From NCBI GenBank assembly GCA_023146255.1, contig JAGLCJ010000012.1, forward strand, positions 62,001 to 126,000: a DNA stretch of 64,000 nucleotides, given 5' to 3'. The notes beneath the pieces were generated by a model. It was not told where the DNA came from. It was given only the letters and a program-made list of their open reading frames with translations, and did not search any database. Numbering within the stretch: the first letter of the stretch is position 1; the number at the start of each line of letters is the position of its first letter. Shown here piece after piece: positions 24,598 to 32,371 of the stretch. Source of the DNA: Alcanivoracaceae bacterium. GTDB lineage: Bacteria; Pseudomonadota; Gammaproteobacteria; Pseudomonadales; Alcanivoracaceae. The translations under genes and the position numbers were made by a program.

Positions 24598-25716
24598 ATG
24601 ACCTCTTCAATGACCAACGTACTCAACCGCAGCCAGAAAAAGGCAAATCGGCCGAGCGACGAGCAGCTCGCCGCTTTCGGCGCCGAACTGGATGCACTGC
24701 GTGAACGCACCCTGTCTGATCTGGGTGAACGCGATGCCCGTTATATCCGTCGTATTGTCGCCGCGGTTCGCTATACCGAAGTGATCGGTCGCGGCCTGCT
24801 GTTTTTTGGCCTGTTCCCGCCAGCGTGGATTGTCGGCACCCTGCTGCTCGGCATTTCGAAGATTCTCGACAATATGGAACTCGGTCATAACGTCATGCAT
24901 GGCCAGTACGACTGGATGAATGACCCGCACCTGAATGGCAAGACCTTCGAGTGGGATCTGGTCGGCACCGGCGATCACTGGCGCAAGACCCACAACTACA
25001 GCCACCACACCTACACCAACATCAAGGGTATGGACGAGGATATCGGTTACGGTGTGCTGCGACTGTTTCCGGAGCAGCGCTGGCGGCCGTTTTTCCTCGG
25101 CCAGCCGATCTACGCGATTATTTTTGCCTTGCTGTTTCAATGGGGCGTGGCCATTCAGGACCTGCGCTTTGGCAAGTTCTTCAACGGCAAGAAGAGCGGC
25201 AAGGAAATGCTGGAGGAAATGAAGCCGTTCCTGAAGAAGACCCGACGCCAGCTGGTCAAGGACTATGTGATCTTCCCGCTACTGGCCGGTCCTTTCTTTG
25301 TCCCGGTCATTCTTGGCAACCTGGTTGCCAACGGCATTCGTAACCTGTGGACCTATACCATCATTTTCTGCGGCCATTTCACCGCCGATGTCCAGCTGTT
25401 CCCGAAAAGCGTGCTGAAGAACGAAACCCGGGGTCACTGGTACTTTCGACAGATTCGCGGTTCATCCAACCTGACCGGCAGCAAACTGCTGCATGTGATG
25501 AGTGGCAACCTCAGCCACCAGATCGAGCATCACCTGTTTCCGGATATTCCGGCACACCGGTATGCCGAGCTGTCGGTGGAAGTGCGGGCGATCTGCCAGC
25601 GCTATGGCGTGCACTACAATCGTGGTTCGCTGGTGAGCCAGTTCTCCCAGGTGATCTGGCGTATCCTGCGCTATTCGCTGCCAAGCAGATACGTGCCGAT
25701 CAACGCCTCCGCCTGA
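24598..25716 (+). CDS. desB: fatty acid desaturase (DesB-like, acyl-CoA type)
   Basis: 372 aa integral membrane di-iron enzyme. Histidine boxes: HNVMH near residue 99, HNYSHH near 132 and HQIEHH near 306. Two hydrophobic pairs flank the boxes. In Pseudomonas, DesB desaturates exogenous or recycled saturated acyl-CoA and depends on DesC; gene order and control by the divergent TetR gene match. It is distinct from the DesA-type gene at 3387 and from the His-box gene at 27257. Confidence 0.86.
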   Translation: MTSSMTNVLNRSQKKANRPSDEQLAAFGAELDALRERTLSDLGERDARYIRRIVAAVRYTEVIGRGLLFFGLFPPAWIVGTLLLGISKILDNMELGHNVMHGQYDWMNDPHLNGKTFEWDLVGTGDHWRKTHNYSHHTYTNIKGMDEDIGYGVLRLFPEQRWRPFFLGQPIYAIIFALLFQWGVAIQDLRFGKFFNGKKSGKEMLEEMKPFLKKTRRQLVKDYVIFPLLAGPFFVPVILGNLVANGIRNLWTYTIIFCGHFTADVQLFPKSVLKNETRGHWYFRQIRGSSNLTGSKLLHVMSGNLSHQIEHHLFPDIPAHRYAELSVEVRAICQRYGVHYNRGSLVSQFSQVIWRILRYSLPSRYVPINASA

Positions 25717-25783
25717 CTTCGCTGCGGCGGGCAGAAAACACCCTGCCCGCCTGTCAATTGATATACCTGCCCTGTTCTGACCA

Positions 25784-26155
25784 CTACAAGCCAACCGGAC
25801 GAAATCGCTGGCAGGTGAAGTCGAGAAAACGCTCGACTCTGCTGGAACAGTCTGCAGACATGGTCACCAGACGAACCCTCCTGTCCTGCTCGCTCTCGCG
25901 CTCCTCAAGCAAGCCCTGATCAATCGCTTTCTGCACATACTTAACCGCAGTGCGACGACTGATGTTGGGCATCAGCTCATACAATTCCGTCTTCGCCAGC
26001 GGCGCATCCCGCTTCAGCCACATCTGGGTAAAAAGATCGCAGTAGTTCAGATCGTTGAGATCTGTATCAACAAAGCTCCTTGCCCAGAAGCTGTCGATAT
26101 CAAATATCGCCACGGCAGCCTCGGTGCGACTACCGACATTATAGCGACGACTCAT
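25784..26155 (-). CDS. MarR-like winged-helix regulator
   Basis: 123 aa from the ATG at 26155 with GGGAGGGCTGACT upstream; the frame is open to 26212 but that start lacks a ribosome site. The C-terminal two thirds form a winged helix: AKTELYELMPNISRRTAVKYVQKAIDQGLLEE (helix-turn-helix) and the wing SEQDRRVRLVTMS with the family D-x-R motif. The first 40 residues are helical and acidic, shorter than classical MarR. It is divergent from the 26369-31135 operon and separated by 213 bp holding a palindrome and a sigma-54-like promoter, so it may control that operon. No ligand can be predicted. Confidence 0.72.
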   Translation of the reverse strand: MSRRYNVGSRTEAAVAIFDIDSFWARSFVDTDLNDLNYCDLFTQMWLKRDAPLAKTELYELMPNISRRTAVKYVQKAIDQGLLEERESEQDRRVRLVTMSADCSSRVERFLDFTCQRFRPVGL

Positions 26156-26264
26156 AGTCAGCCCTCCCGGTGGCCGATCATGGTGCATGAAGCATGGCGC
26201 CCGGCACTGCAACAGCGCACGACCGCAATCCCGGCCGTTCGCACCCCGGCATTAATATGCTGTT

Positions 26265-26274
26265 TTGCATGCAA
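26265..26274. promoter_or_regulatory. perfect 10-bp palindrome in divergent promoter region
   Basis: TTGCATGCAA, located 30 bp upstream of the -24/-12 site and 110 bp from the regulator start. A related TATGCA follows at 26285. It is a candidate operator for the MarR-like protein. Confidence 0.35.
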
Positions 26275-26303
26275 TTAAGCAATCTATGCACTTTAACACC
26301 CTT

Positions 26304-26320
26304 TTGGCATAAACCTTGCG
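26304..26320 (+). promoter_or_regulatory. predicted sigma-54 (RpoN) promoter
   Basis: TTGGCATAAACCTTGCG fits YTGGCACGRNNNTTGCW with the invariant GG (26306-26307) and GC (26318-26319) at the exact 10-bp gap. Predicted transcription start is near 26331, about 38 bp before the first gene of the TIM-barrel/ABC operon. No sigma-70 promoter as good was seen here. Confidence 0.6.
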
Positions 26321-26368
26321 TAATTACCCTGCAACGTCATCCACAGACCCGGGTGCAGGGAGACCAGC

Positions 26369-27241
26369 ATGCAGCTAGCCTTATTCAAGACCCTCTGGGG
26401 ACACCCCGGCTCCGTCAGCGACGGCGCCCTGCTCGCCGCCGAAGCGGGCTTTCAGGGCATCGAGGCACCGGCGCCGCAGGATGATGAAGAGCTGGCCGTC
26501 TTCAGGCAAGCGCTGGCGACACACCGGCTCGACTTCATCTGCGAGATCTGCACCACGGGCAGCTACGTGCCGGAACGCCACGCCACCCCGGAACAGCATC
26601 TGGCAGATCTCGATAACAAGATCCGCCACGCACTGCCACTGGCACCAAGGTTCTTCAATGTCATGGGCGGCTGCGATGCCTGGCCCGTGGACATTCATGT
26701 GGATTTTTTCCGCCGCGCCAAGGCACTGGCTGACAGCCATGGCGTGCTGTGCAGTTTTGAGACCCACCGCGGCCGCTCATTCTTTAATCCGTGGATCACC
26801 CGGGATGTGTTGCGTGCCCTGCCGGAGCTGTCGATCACCTGCGACTTCAGTCACTGGGTTGTTGTCTGTGAGCGGCTGATGGACAGCGAGTGGGATGTGA
26901 TTACCGAAGTGGCGGAACAGGCCCACCATATTCACAGCCGGGTGGGTTATGACCAGGGGCCTCAGGTTCCTCACCCCGCCGCTCCGGAATACGCTGCCGC
27001 ACTCGCCTCCCATGAGCGCTGCTGGGAAGCAATCTGGTCCTCGCAGAAACGCCGCAGTTACCAGACCAGCACTATGACACCGGAGTTCGGACCAGACGGC
27101 TACCTGCATTGCCTGCCCTTTACCAATGCGCCGGTCGCTAACCTCTGGCAAATCAACCAGTGGATTGCGGAACGTCAGCGTCATCATTTTCACGACTGGC
27201 TTGAATCATTCCCCGCCCTTCGCCAGGCAAATGCTCTCTGA
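26369..27241 (+). CDS. TIM-barrel sugar-phosphate isomerase/epimerase-like protein
   Basis: 290 aa, cytoplasmic. The pattern fits the xylose isomerase-like TIM-barrel (AP endonuclease 2) superfamily: AAEAGFQGIEAP early, FETHRGRSFFNPW with Glu and His near residues 130-132, ITCDFSHWVV with Asp and His near 157-160, and HIHSRVGYDQGPQVPHP near 189-205. These His/Asp/Glu positions are where the family binds a divalent metal. GGGAGACC precedes the ATG. It is first in a five-gene operon after a sigma-54-like promoter. The substrate is unknown; isomerase, epimerase and lyase activities are all possible. Confidence 0.72.
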   Translation: MQLALFKTLWGHPGSVSDGALLAAEAGFQGIEAPAPQDDEELAVFRQALATHRLDFICEICTTGSYVPERHATPEQHLADLDNKIRHALPLAPRFFNVMGGCDAWPVDIHVDFFRRAKALADSHGVLCSFETHRGRSFFNPWITRDVLRALPELSITCDFSHWVVVCERLMDSEWDVITEVAEQAHHIHSRVGYDQGPQVPHPAAPEYAAALASHERCWEAIWSSQKRRSYQTSTMTPEFGPDGYLHCLPFTNAPVANLWQINQWIAERQRHHFHDWLESFPALRQANAL

Positions 27242-27256
27242 TCAGAGGAGGAAATC

Positions 27257-28273
27257 ATGTCATCCGTTCGAGCCCTGCTACGAGATCCCTCCAGCCTTTG
27301 GCCAAACCTGGCCGCAGTGACGTATATCCTGCTGGGCTATTTCGGCGGCTGGTGGGCACTGTTTCAGGAAAACCATTATCTGTTTGCTGTGGGCGTGATC
27401 GGCATTGCCCACAGCATGACCATAGCCGCCTATCTGATGCACGATTGCGGCCACAACAGCATCTTCAAGGACACTGAGTTCAATTCCCGGCTGGGCCGCT
27501 GGCTGAATGTGATCTGCGGCAGCAACTATGGCACTTACGAAGACATGCGCTACAAGCACATGCGCCACCATGTCGACAACTGCGAGCCGGTCACCTTTGA
27601 CTACCGCAGCTGGCTCAAGCAACACCCGTTAATCCATAAATCGGTCAACCTGCTTGAGTGGGCCTATATCCCGGCGGTTGAACTGATCATGCACGCGATG
27701 CAGATCGCTGCGCCCTTTATCTACGAAGACAAGCGTGATCAGCGCGGCCGAGTCATTCGGGTAACGTTAATCAGGTTCTCCCTGTTCGCCCTGATTATCT
27801 GGCTGTCGCCCGTAGCCGCCATCGGCTATCTGCTCGCTTATGTGCTGTTTATCACTTTCCTGCGCTTTATGGATAACTTCCAGCACAGCTATGAGATCTT
27901 CTATCGCCTCGGTGATCCGACTTTTGTGCCGCCGCTGAAAGGCAATACGGAGTATGAGCAGAGCCACACCTACAGCAACCTGCTATCGCATCGCTGGCCG
28001 TGGCTGAACCTTATCGCCCTGAATTTCTCTTACCACAATGCCCATCACGCCAAACCGACCCTGAGCTGGCACCGCCTGCCTGAACTGCATGCCAGCCTCT
28101 ACCCGCAGCAATGCCCGCAACAACTGACATTCTGGCCACAGCTGGTTTCCTTCCACCGTCATCGCGTCAACCGCGTGCTGTCGGAACATTACGGTGAGGA
28201 TGACGTCGTCACCCAGCTGCGCAAGCGGGATGCTGTTGGCGTTAATGCATTGTCTTTCCTGACCGCCTTCTGA
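27257..28273 (+). CDS. membrane fatty-acid-desaturase-superfamily enzyme (His-box di-iron)
   Basis: 338 aa with four or more membrane segments. Histidine boxes: HDCGHN near residue 62, HMRHH near 98 and HNAHH near 259, all in place, so it should bind two irons and oxidise C-H bonds. It lacks close likeness to the DesA and DesB proteins of this window. AGGAGG precedes the ATG and 15 bp separate it from the TIM-barrel gene; the ABC permease starts 6 bp after its stop. Being locked into an importer operon suggests that it acts on the imported compound or on a lipid carrying it. Desaturase, hydroxylase or oxidative cleavage cannot be told apart here. Confidence 0.78.
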   Translation: MSSVRALLRDPSSLWPNLAAVTYILLGYFGGWWALFQENHYLFAVGVIGIAHSMTIAAYLMHDCGHNSIFKDTEFNSRLGRWLNVICGSNYGTYEDMRYKHMRHHVDNCEPVTFDYRSWLKQHPLIHKSVNLLEWAYIPAVELIMHAMQIAAPFIYEDKRDQRGRVIRVTLIRFSLFALIIWLSPVAAIGYLLAYVLFITFLRFMDNFQHSYEIFYRLGDPTFVPPLKGNTEYEQSHTYSNLLSHRWPWLNLIALNFSYHNAHHAKPTLSWHRLPELHASLYPQQCPQQLTFWPQLVSFHRHRVNRVLSEHYGEDDVVTQLRKRDAVGVNALSFLTAF

Positions 28274-28279
28274 CGGACA

Positions 28280-29176
28280 ATGACGATGCTGCAGCCTGTC
28301 GTGCCCACCCCCGCCCCGGAGCCAACTGTCGCGCCGGCAGTCGCTCTGGTGAGCGAACGGCAATCGCCCGCGGCCGCGTCGCCGGTCAAACGGCGCTGGC
28401 TTGAATTCAAGCAGCCGGTGTCGACCCGTAGCAAAGTACTGCTGGGTATTGCCGCGTGGCTGCTGTTCCTGCTTGGCTGGCACCTTGCCGCCACCAGTGG
28501 CGGCGAAGCCAATCCGCTATTCCCTTCGCCGGTCAGCGTCTCCGATGCGCTATGGAATCTGTTTGCCGAGCGCGGCTTTCACAGCGATGTACTGGCAAGC
28601 CTGCAACGCATTCTCATCAGTTTTGGCCTGGCCGTCGTCGTTGCTGTACCGCTTGGCATTTTGATGGGGGCCTTTCCCGCCATTGAGGCCTTTTTCAGCC
28701 CGTTGGTCTCCGCGTTCCGCTACTTGCCCGCGCCGGCCTTTATCCCTCTGCTGCTGATGTGGCTGGGAACCGGCGATACGCAGAAGATTGCTCTTCTTAT
28801 GCTCGGCGTAATCTGGTTTCTGGTGACCCTGATATGCGATACCGTCAAGCAGACACCGGTCGATTTTATTGAAACCTCACGCACACTCGGCGGGTCACGG
28901 CGCAGCATTCTCTGGACCGTGGTCGTGCCATCTTCCCTGCCCGGCATCGTCGATACCTGTCGACAGATGCTGGCTGTCAGCTGGACATATCTGGTCATTG
29001 CCGAAATTGTCGCCGCCACTGACGGCATTGGCGCGATGATGATGCGCGCCCGCCGTTTCGTTCATGTCGATGACATCATGGCAGGCATTCTGATTATCGG
29101 AGCGCTTGGTCTGCTGTGCGATCTGGCATTTCGAGGCGTTTACTGGCTGATGTTTCCATACCTGCGTCGCCGCTGA
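28280..29176 (+). CDS. ABC transporter permease, NitT/TauT type
   Basis: 298 aa. Residues 1-50 are a Pro/Ala-rich soluble leader, then six membrane segments. The EAA-like cytoplasmic loop is IETSRTLGGSRRSILWTVVVPSSLPGI (residues about 196-222), typical of SsuC/TauC/NrtB permeases. The ATG at 28280 lies 6 bp behind the His-box gene; an in-frame ATG at 28286 is an alternative. It is partner to the lipoprotein at 29214 and the ATPase at 30332. Confidence 0.88.
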   Translation: MTMLQPVVPTPAPEPTVAPAVALVSERQSPAAASPVKRRWLEFKQPVSTRSKVLLGIAAWLLFLLGWHLAATSGGEANPLFPSPVSVSDALWNLFAERGFHSDVLASLQRILISFGLAVVVAVPLGILMGAFPAIEAFFSPLVSAFRYLPAPAFIPLLLMWLGTGDTQKIALLMLGVIWFLVTLICDTVKQTPVDFIETSRTLGGSRRSILWTVVVPSSLPGIVDTCRQMLAVSWTYLVIAEIVAATDGIGAMMMRARRFVHVDDIMAGILIIGALGLLCDLAFRGVYWLMFPYLRRR

Positions 29177-29202
29177 TTCCCTGAAGACTGATTCCCTGAA
29201 GA
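29173..29202 (+). repeat. 15-bp tandem duplication
   Basis: CTGATTCCCTGAAGA occurs twice back to back (29173-29187 and 29188-29202). The first copy contains the permease stop codon and the second runs into the ribosome site of the next gene. It looks like a recent slippage duplication. Confidence 0.85.
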
Positions 29203-29213
29203 GGAGTACCACC

Positions 29214-30335
29214 ATGTCACTGTCCGTATCGAGAACCCTGCGCCAGCCACTGCTATGGCTAGCCACAGCAGCAATGCTTTCTGCCTGTGGCAACCCGGAT
29301 GCTCCGACAGAAAAAGTTCAGGCCGTCGCCGAACCCCCGGCCGCAACGAAGGAATCCGTTCGCGTGTCATTGTTTTCCTGGCCAGGCTACGGTTTCTGGT
29401 TTATTGCCAAGGAAAAAAATCTGGTACCAGAACTTGATCTGGATATCCGCATTATTGAGGATCCCTACGAGAGTTTCGGCCTGATGAGCGCCGGACAACT
29501 GGATATCACCTCCAGCACCGTTGAGTACGGCCCCATTGCCGTTGACAAGGATGTGCCGGTCAAACTGGTCACCTACACCAACCCTTCCTACGGCACCGAC
29601 AAGATTATTCTGCGCCCTGAGATTGCCTCACCGGCAGAGCTGGTCGGCAAGAAGATCGCCGTTCTGGAAGGTGGATTGACGCAGATTTTCATGGGCATCT
29701 GGCTCGAGGAAAATGGCGTCGCCATTGATCAGGTGGAATTCGTTAATGTCATCATGGATGAAGCCGTCGGCGCCATGCTCGGTGGCGATGTGGCTGCCGG
29801 AGAGTTCTGGGAACCCTTTGGCAGCAAGGTGCTGGCCGGCATGCCCGGCGCGCAGGTCGTAGCGACCTCGGCGGAGGAGAAATGGATCAGCACGGCGCTG
29901 CTCGGTGACGGCATGTACATGACGTCGGCGCTGCTTGACGAGCGCCCCGAAGCTGCAGCGCTGGCGATGAAAGCCTACTTTGCTGCCGTCGACTGGTGGA
30001 AGCAGAACCCGGAAGAAGGCAACAAGATCATTGCTGATGCCATTCAGTTCAGCGTCGACGATGTGGCCATGGTGATTGGCAGCGATGGCCAGATCAACAA
30101 GGGCGGTATCTGGGTGTTTGACAAGCAGGAAGCTGGCACCTTCATGGGACTGCTGCCCGGCGAGCTTCCGCTTGGCCTGCGCAGTGGCCAGATTATCGAA
30201 CACTGGAACACCACCAATGAATGGTGGATCAAGTTTGGTCAGGCTGCCTCAATGCATGACTGGACTTCGGGTGTTGTCACGGCACCTCTGGCCACCGTCC
30301 TGAGCGAGAGCGGGCTTATCACGGAGGCACAATGA
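29214..30335 (+). CDS. ABC transporter substrate-binding lipoprotein, NitT/TauT (NMT1-like) family
   Basis: 373 aa. Lipobox LSAC at about residues 22-25, then a linker and a periplasmic binding fold. The motif VSLFSWPGYGFWFIAKEKNLV at residues about 51-71 is the SsuA/NrtA/NMT1-type first strand and helix; TSSTVEYGPIAV and GKKIAVLEGGLTQIF follow. Many Trp/Tyr residues (SWPGYGFWF, WWKQN, NEWWIKFG) suggest a pocket for an organic or aromatic/cationic ligand. GAGGAG precedes the ATG; the stop overlaps the ATPase start by 4 nt. The substrate cannot be named. Confidence 0.86.
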   Translation: MSLSVSRTLRQPLLWLATAAMLSACGNPDAPTEKVQAVAEPPAATKESVRVSLFSWPGYGFWFIAKEKNLVPELDLDIRIIEDPYESFGLMSAGQLDITSSTVEYGPIAVDKDVPVKLVTYTNPSYGTDKIILRPEIASPAELVGKKIAVLEGGLTQIFMGIWLEENGVAIDQVEFVNVIMDEAVGAMLGGDVAAGEFWEPFGSKVLAGMPGAQVVATSAEEKWISTALLGDGMYMTSALLDERPEAAALAMKAYFAAVDWWKQNPEEGNKIIADAIQFSVDDVAMVIGSDGQINKGGIWVFDKQEAGTFMGLLPGELPLGLRSGQIIEHWNTTNEWWIKFGQAASMHDWTSGVVTAPLATVLSESGLITEAQ

Positions 30336-31135
30336 GCGCAGCGCTGCCGGCTCTTCATAGCGGGCTTGCGGTGGAGCGGCTGGGGAAGATATTCCCCCGC
30401 CGCGACGCCAGCGTTATTGCCGTCGAAAATGTCAGCTTCCAGGTTGAGCCTCGGCAGGTGTGTATCCTGTTGGGGCCATCCGGCTGCGGCAAGTCCACAG
30501 TGCTTCGCATGATTGCCGGGCTTGAGCATCCCAGCAGCGGCCACATCAACCTGAACGGAAATCCGGTTACCGGGCCAGCCAGAGAGCGTGGCATGGTTTT
30601 CCAGGGATACACATCATTCCCCTGGCTGACCGTGCGCGAGAATGTTGCCTACGGCCTGAGGATAAACGGCGATGTTAACGCCATGCGCGAGGGCACCGTT
30701 GACTACTATCTTGACCGGGTCGGCCTGAGCCGGTTTGCCGATGCCTGGCCACATCAACTGTCGGGCGGCATGCGCCAGCGCGTCGCACTGGCCCGTGCAT
30801 TGGCGACATCACCGCAATTGCTATTGATGGATGAACCGTTTGGCGCGCTGGATGCAGAAACCCGCTGGCAGATGCAGGAGCTGTTACTGAGCGTGATTCG
30901 AAAGGAAAGAATGACCGTTGTGATGGTGACCCATGATGTTGAAGAGGCACTACTGCTCGGGGACCAGATCGTCTTTCTGTCCAGTCATCCCGGCAGGGTC
31001 CGCACCATACTGCACCCACCGTTCAAAGCGGATGATGCCATCTGCACTCGTGAGGCTCTCCGGTCACATCCTGACTATGCCGGCATGGAGCGAGACATTC
31101 TGGCGATGATGCACGAGGAAGGCAGCAGGCATTGA
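30332..31135 (+). CDS. ABC transporter ATP-binding protein, NitT/TauT type
   Basis: 267 aa. Walker A GPSGCGKST near residues 49-57, Q-loop MVFQGYTSFPW, signature LSGGMRQR near 144-151, Walker B LLLMDEPFGALD near 163-174, switch His MVTHDVEEA. The family is SsuB/TauB/NrtD. It overlaps the binding-protein gene by ATGA and is the last gene of the operon; no clear terminator follows in the next 98 bp. Confidence 0.92.
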   Translation: MSAALPALHSGLAVERLGKIFPRRDASVIAVENVSFQVEPRQVCILLGPSGCGKSTVLRMIAGLEHPSSGHINLNGNPVTGPARERGMVFQGYTSFPWLTVRENVAYGLRINGDVNAMREGTVDYYLDRVGLSRFADAWPHQLSGGMRQRVALARALATSPQLLLMDEPFGALDAETRWQMQELLLSVIRKERMTVVMVTHDVEEALLLGDQIVFLSSHPGRVRTILHPPFKADDAICTREALRSHPDYAGMERDILAMMHEEGSRH

Positions 31136-31233
31136 TAGCCATGGCTTGACGCCTGATCCGAACCGGCATTGATGAACCCTGTGGCAGCAAAGCTGTCTAT
31201 CGGAGTCTCCGATTTGGGTCACTGAACAGAATC

Positions 31234-32289
31234 ATGCGCTTCCTGAGACCACTGATACTCAGTTTGATCAGACTTGCCCAGGAACACCCCGGGCTATTGG
31301 CGGCGTTTGGATTCTGCTCTGGCCTGGCCAGCTTCTTACTGATTGAGCGAAGTGAACAGCTGGCTCAGGGCATTGCCCTGATGATGCTGGTCAGCTGGAT
31401 ATGGCTAACACTGGAACAGACCCTGCGTCAGGGCGTGCTATCGCGCTTCGGACTGGACCTGCCGCCTGCGCTGATACGCTTTGCCACCCAGATGGTGCAT
31501 CAGGAAAGCTTTTTCTTTGTTCTGCCGTTCTTCCTTGCCGCCACCCACTGGAATACCGGTCAGGCAGCGGTTACCGGGCTGCTCGGCCTGTGCGCACTGG
31601 TGACGCTGATTGATCCACTCTACTTCCGCGGCCTGGCGCCACGACGCACTTTGTTTGTGATATTCCACGCGCTGGCCCTGTTTGCCACCCTGCTGGTGGC
31701 GCTACCAATCATTGTTCACCTGACTACATCCGAGAGTTTTGTCGCCGCACTGTGCATTTCATTGCTGCTGAGCCTGCCAGGTCTGAAAACACTGTTTCCT
31801 GCTGATGCGCTATGGCGAGTTCCGCTCCTTGCCATCATTCTGGGGGCACTGGCATGGGGGACCTGGCTGCTGCGCGAGTGGGTGCCGGGTGTGCCGATGC
31901 GCCTTGCCAGCGTGTCAGTAACCCACGAGTTGGATCGCGAACGCCGCATTCCGGGGGCGCCCGTCACTGAGGTGGAGGCCAGCAAGCTGCACTGGGATGG
32001 CCTTTATGCCTGGACCGCCATTCGCGTGCCGCGCGGGCTGCGTGAAACCGTTTATCACGTCTGGCGACAAAATGGCGAAGAGGTGGATCGTATTCCCATG
32101 ACCATCGGCGGCGGTCGCGAGGAGGGTTACAGAGCCTGGAGCCACAAACTGCATTTCCCTGCCGATCCGGTTGGTGATTGGGAAGTGCAAGTCGTGACTG
32201 GCACCGGGCAGATGATCGGCATGGTGCGCTTTCAGGTTACTCCCTCACCAGTCCTGTTACCCGGTGAGCTGCCTTTTACGGACGGTTGA
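31234..32289 (+). CDS. DUF5924/DUF2914 inner-membrane protein
   Basis: 351 aa. Five or six membrane helices occupy residues about 20-220 (start LLAAFGFCSGLASFLLIERSEQLAQ), matching DUF5924 proteins of Pseudomonas. The C-terminal 120 residues form a beta-rich DUF2914-like domain (LHWDGLYAWTAIRVPRGLRETVYHVW, GDWEVQVVTGTGQMIG), likely periplasmic. The ATG at 31234 has a weak ribosome site. It stands alone between the ABC operon and the serine-hydrolase gene. Function unknown. Confidence 0.78.
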   Translation: MRFLRPLILSLIRLAQEHPGLLAAFGFCSGLASFLLIERSEQLAQGIALMMLVSWIWLTLEQTLRQGVLSRFGLDLPPALIRFATQMVHQESFFFVLPFFLAATHWNTGQAAVTGLLGLCALVTLIDPLYFRGLAPRRTLFVIFHALALFATLLVALPIIVHLTTSESFVAALCISLLLSLPGLKTLFPADALWRVPLLAIILGALAWGTWLLREWVPGVPMRLASVSVTHELDRERRIPGAPVTEVEASKLHWDGLYAWTAIRVPRGLRETVYHVWRQNGEEVDRIPMTIGGGREEGYRAWSHKLHFPADPVGDWEVQVVTGTGQMIGMVRFQVTPSPVLLPGELPFTDG

Positions 32290-32371
32290 GCCAATAGCCC
32301 CGCGGCCAATTGTGGTCATGTCTATGAGCCGGTATAACCTGTGATCACTGCAGGCAACCGTTTATCCCACT

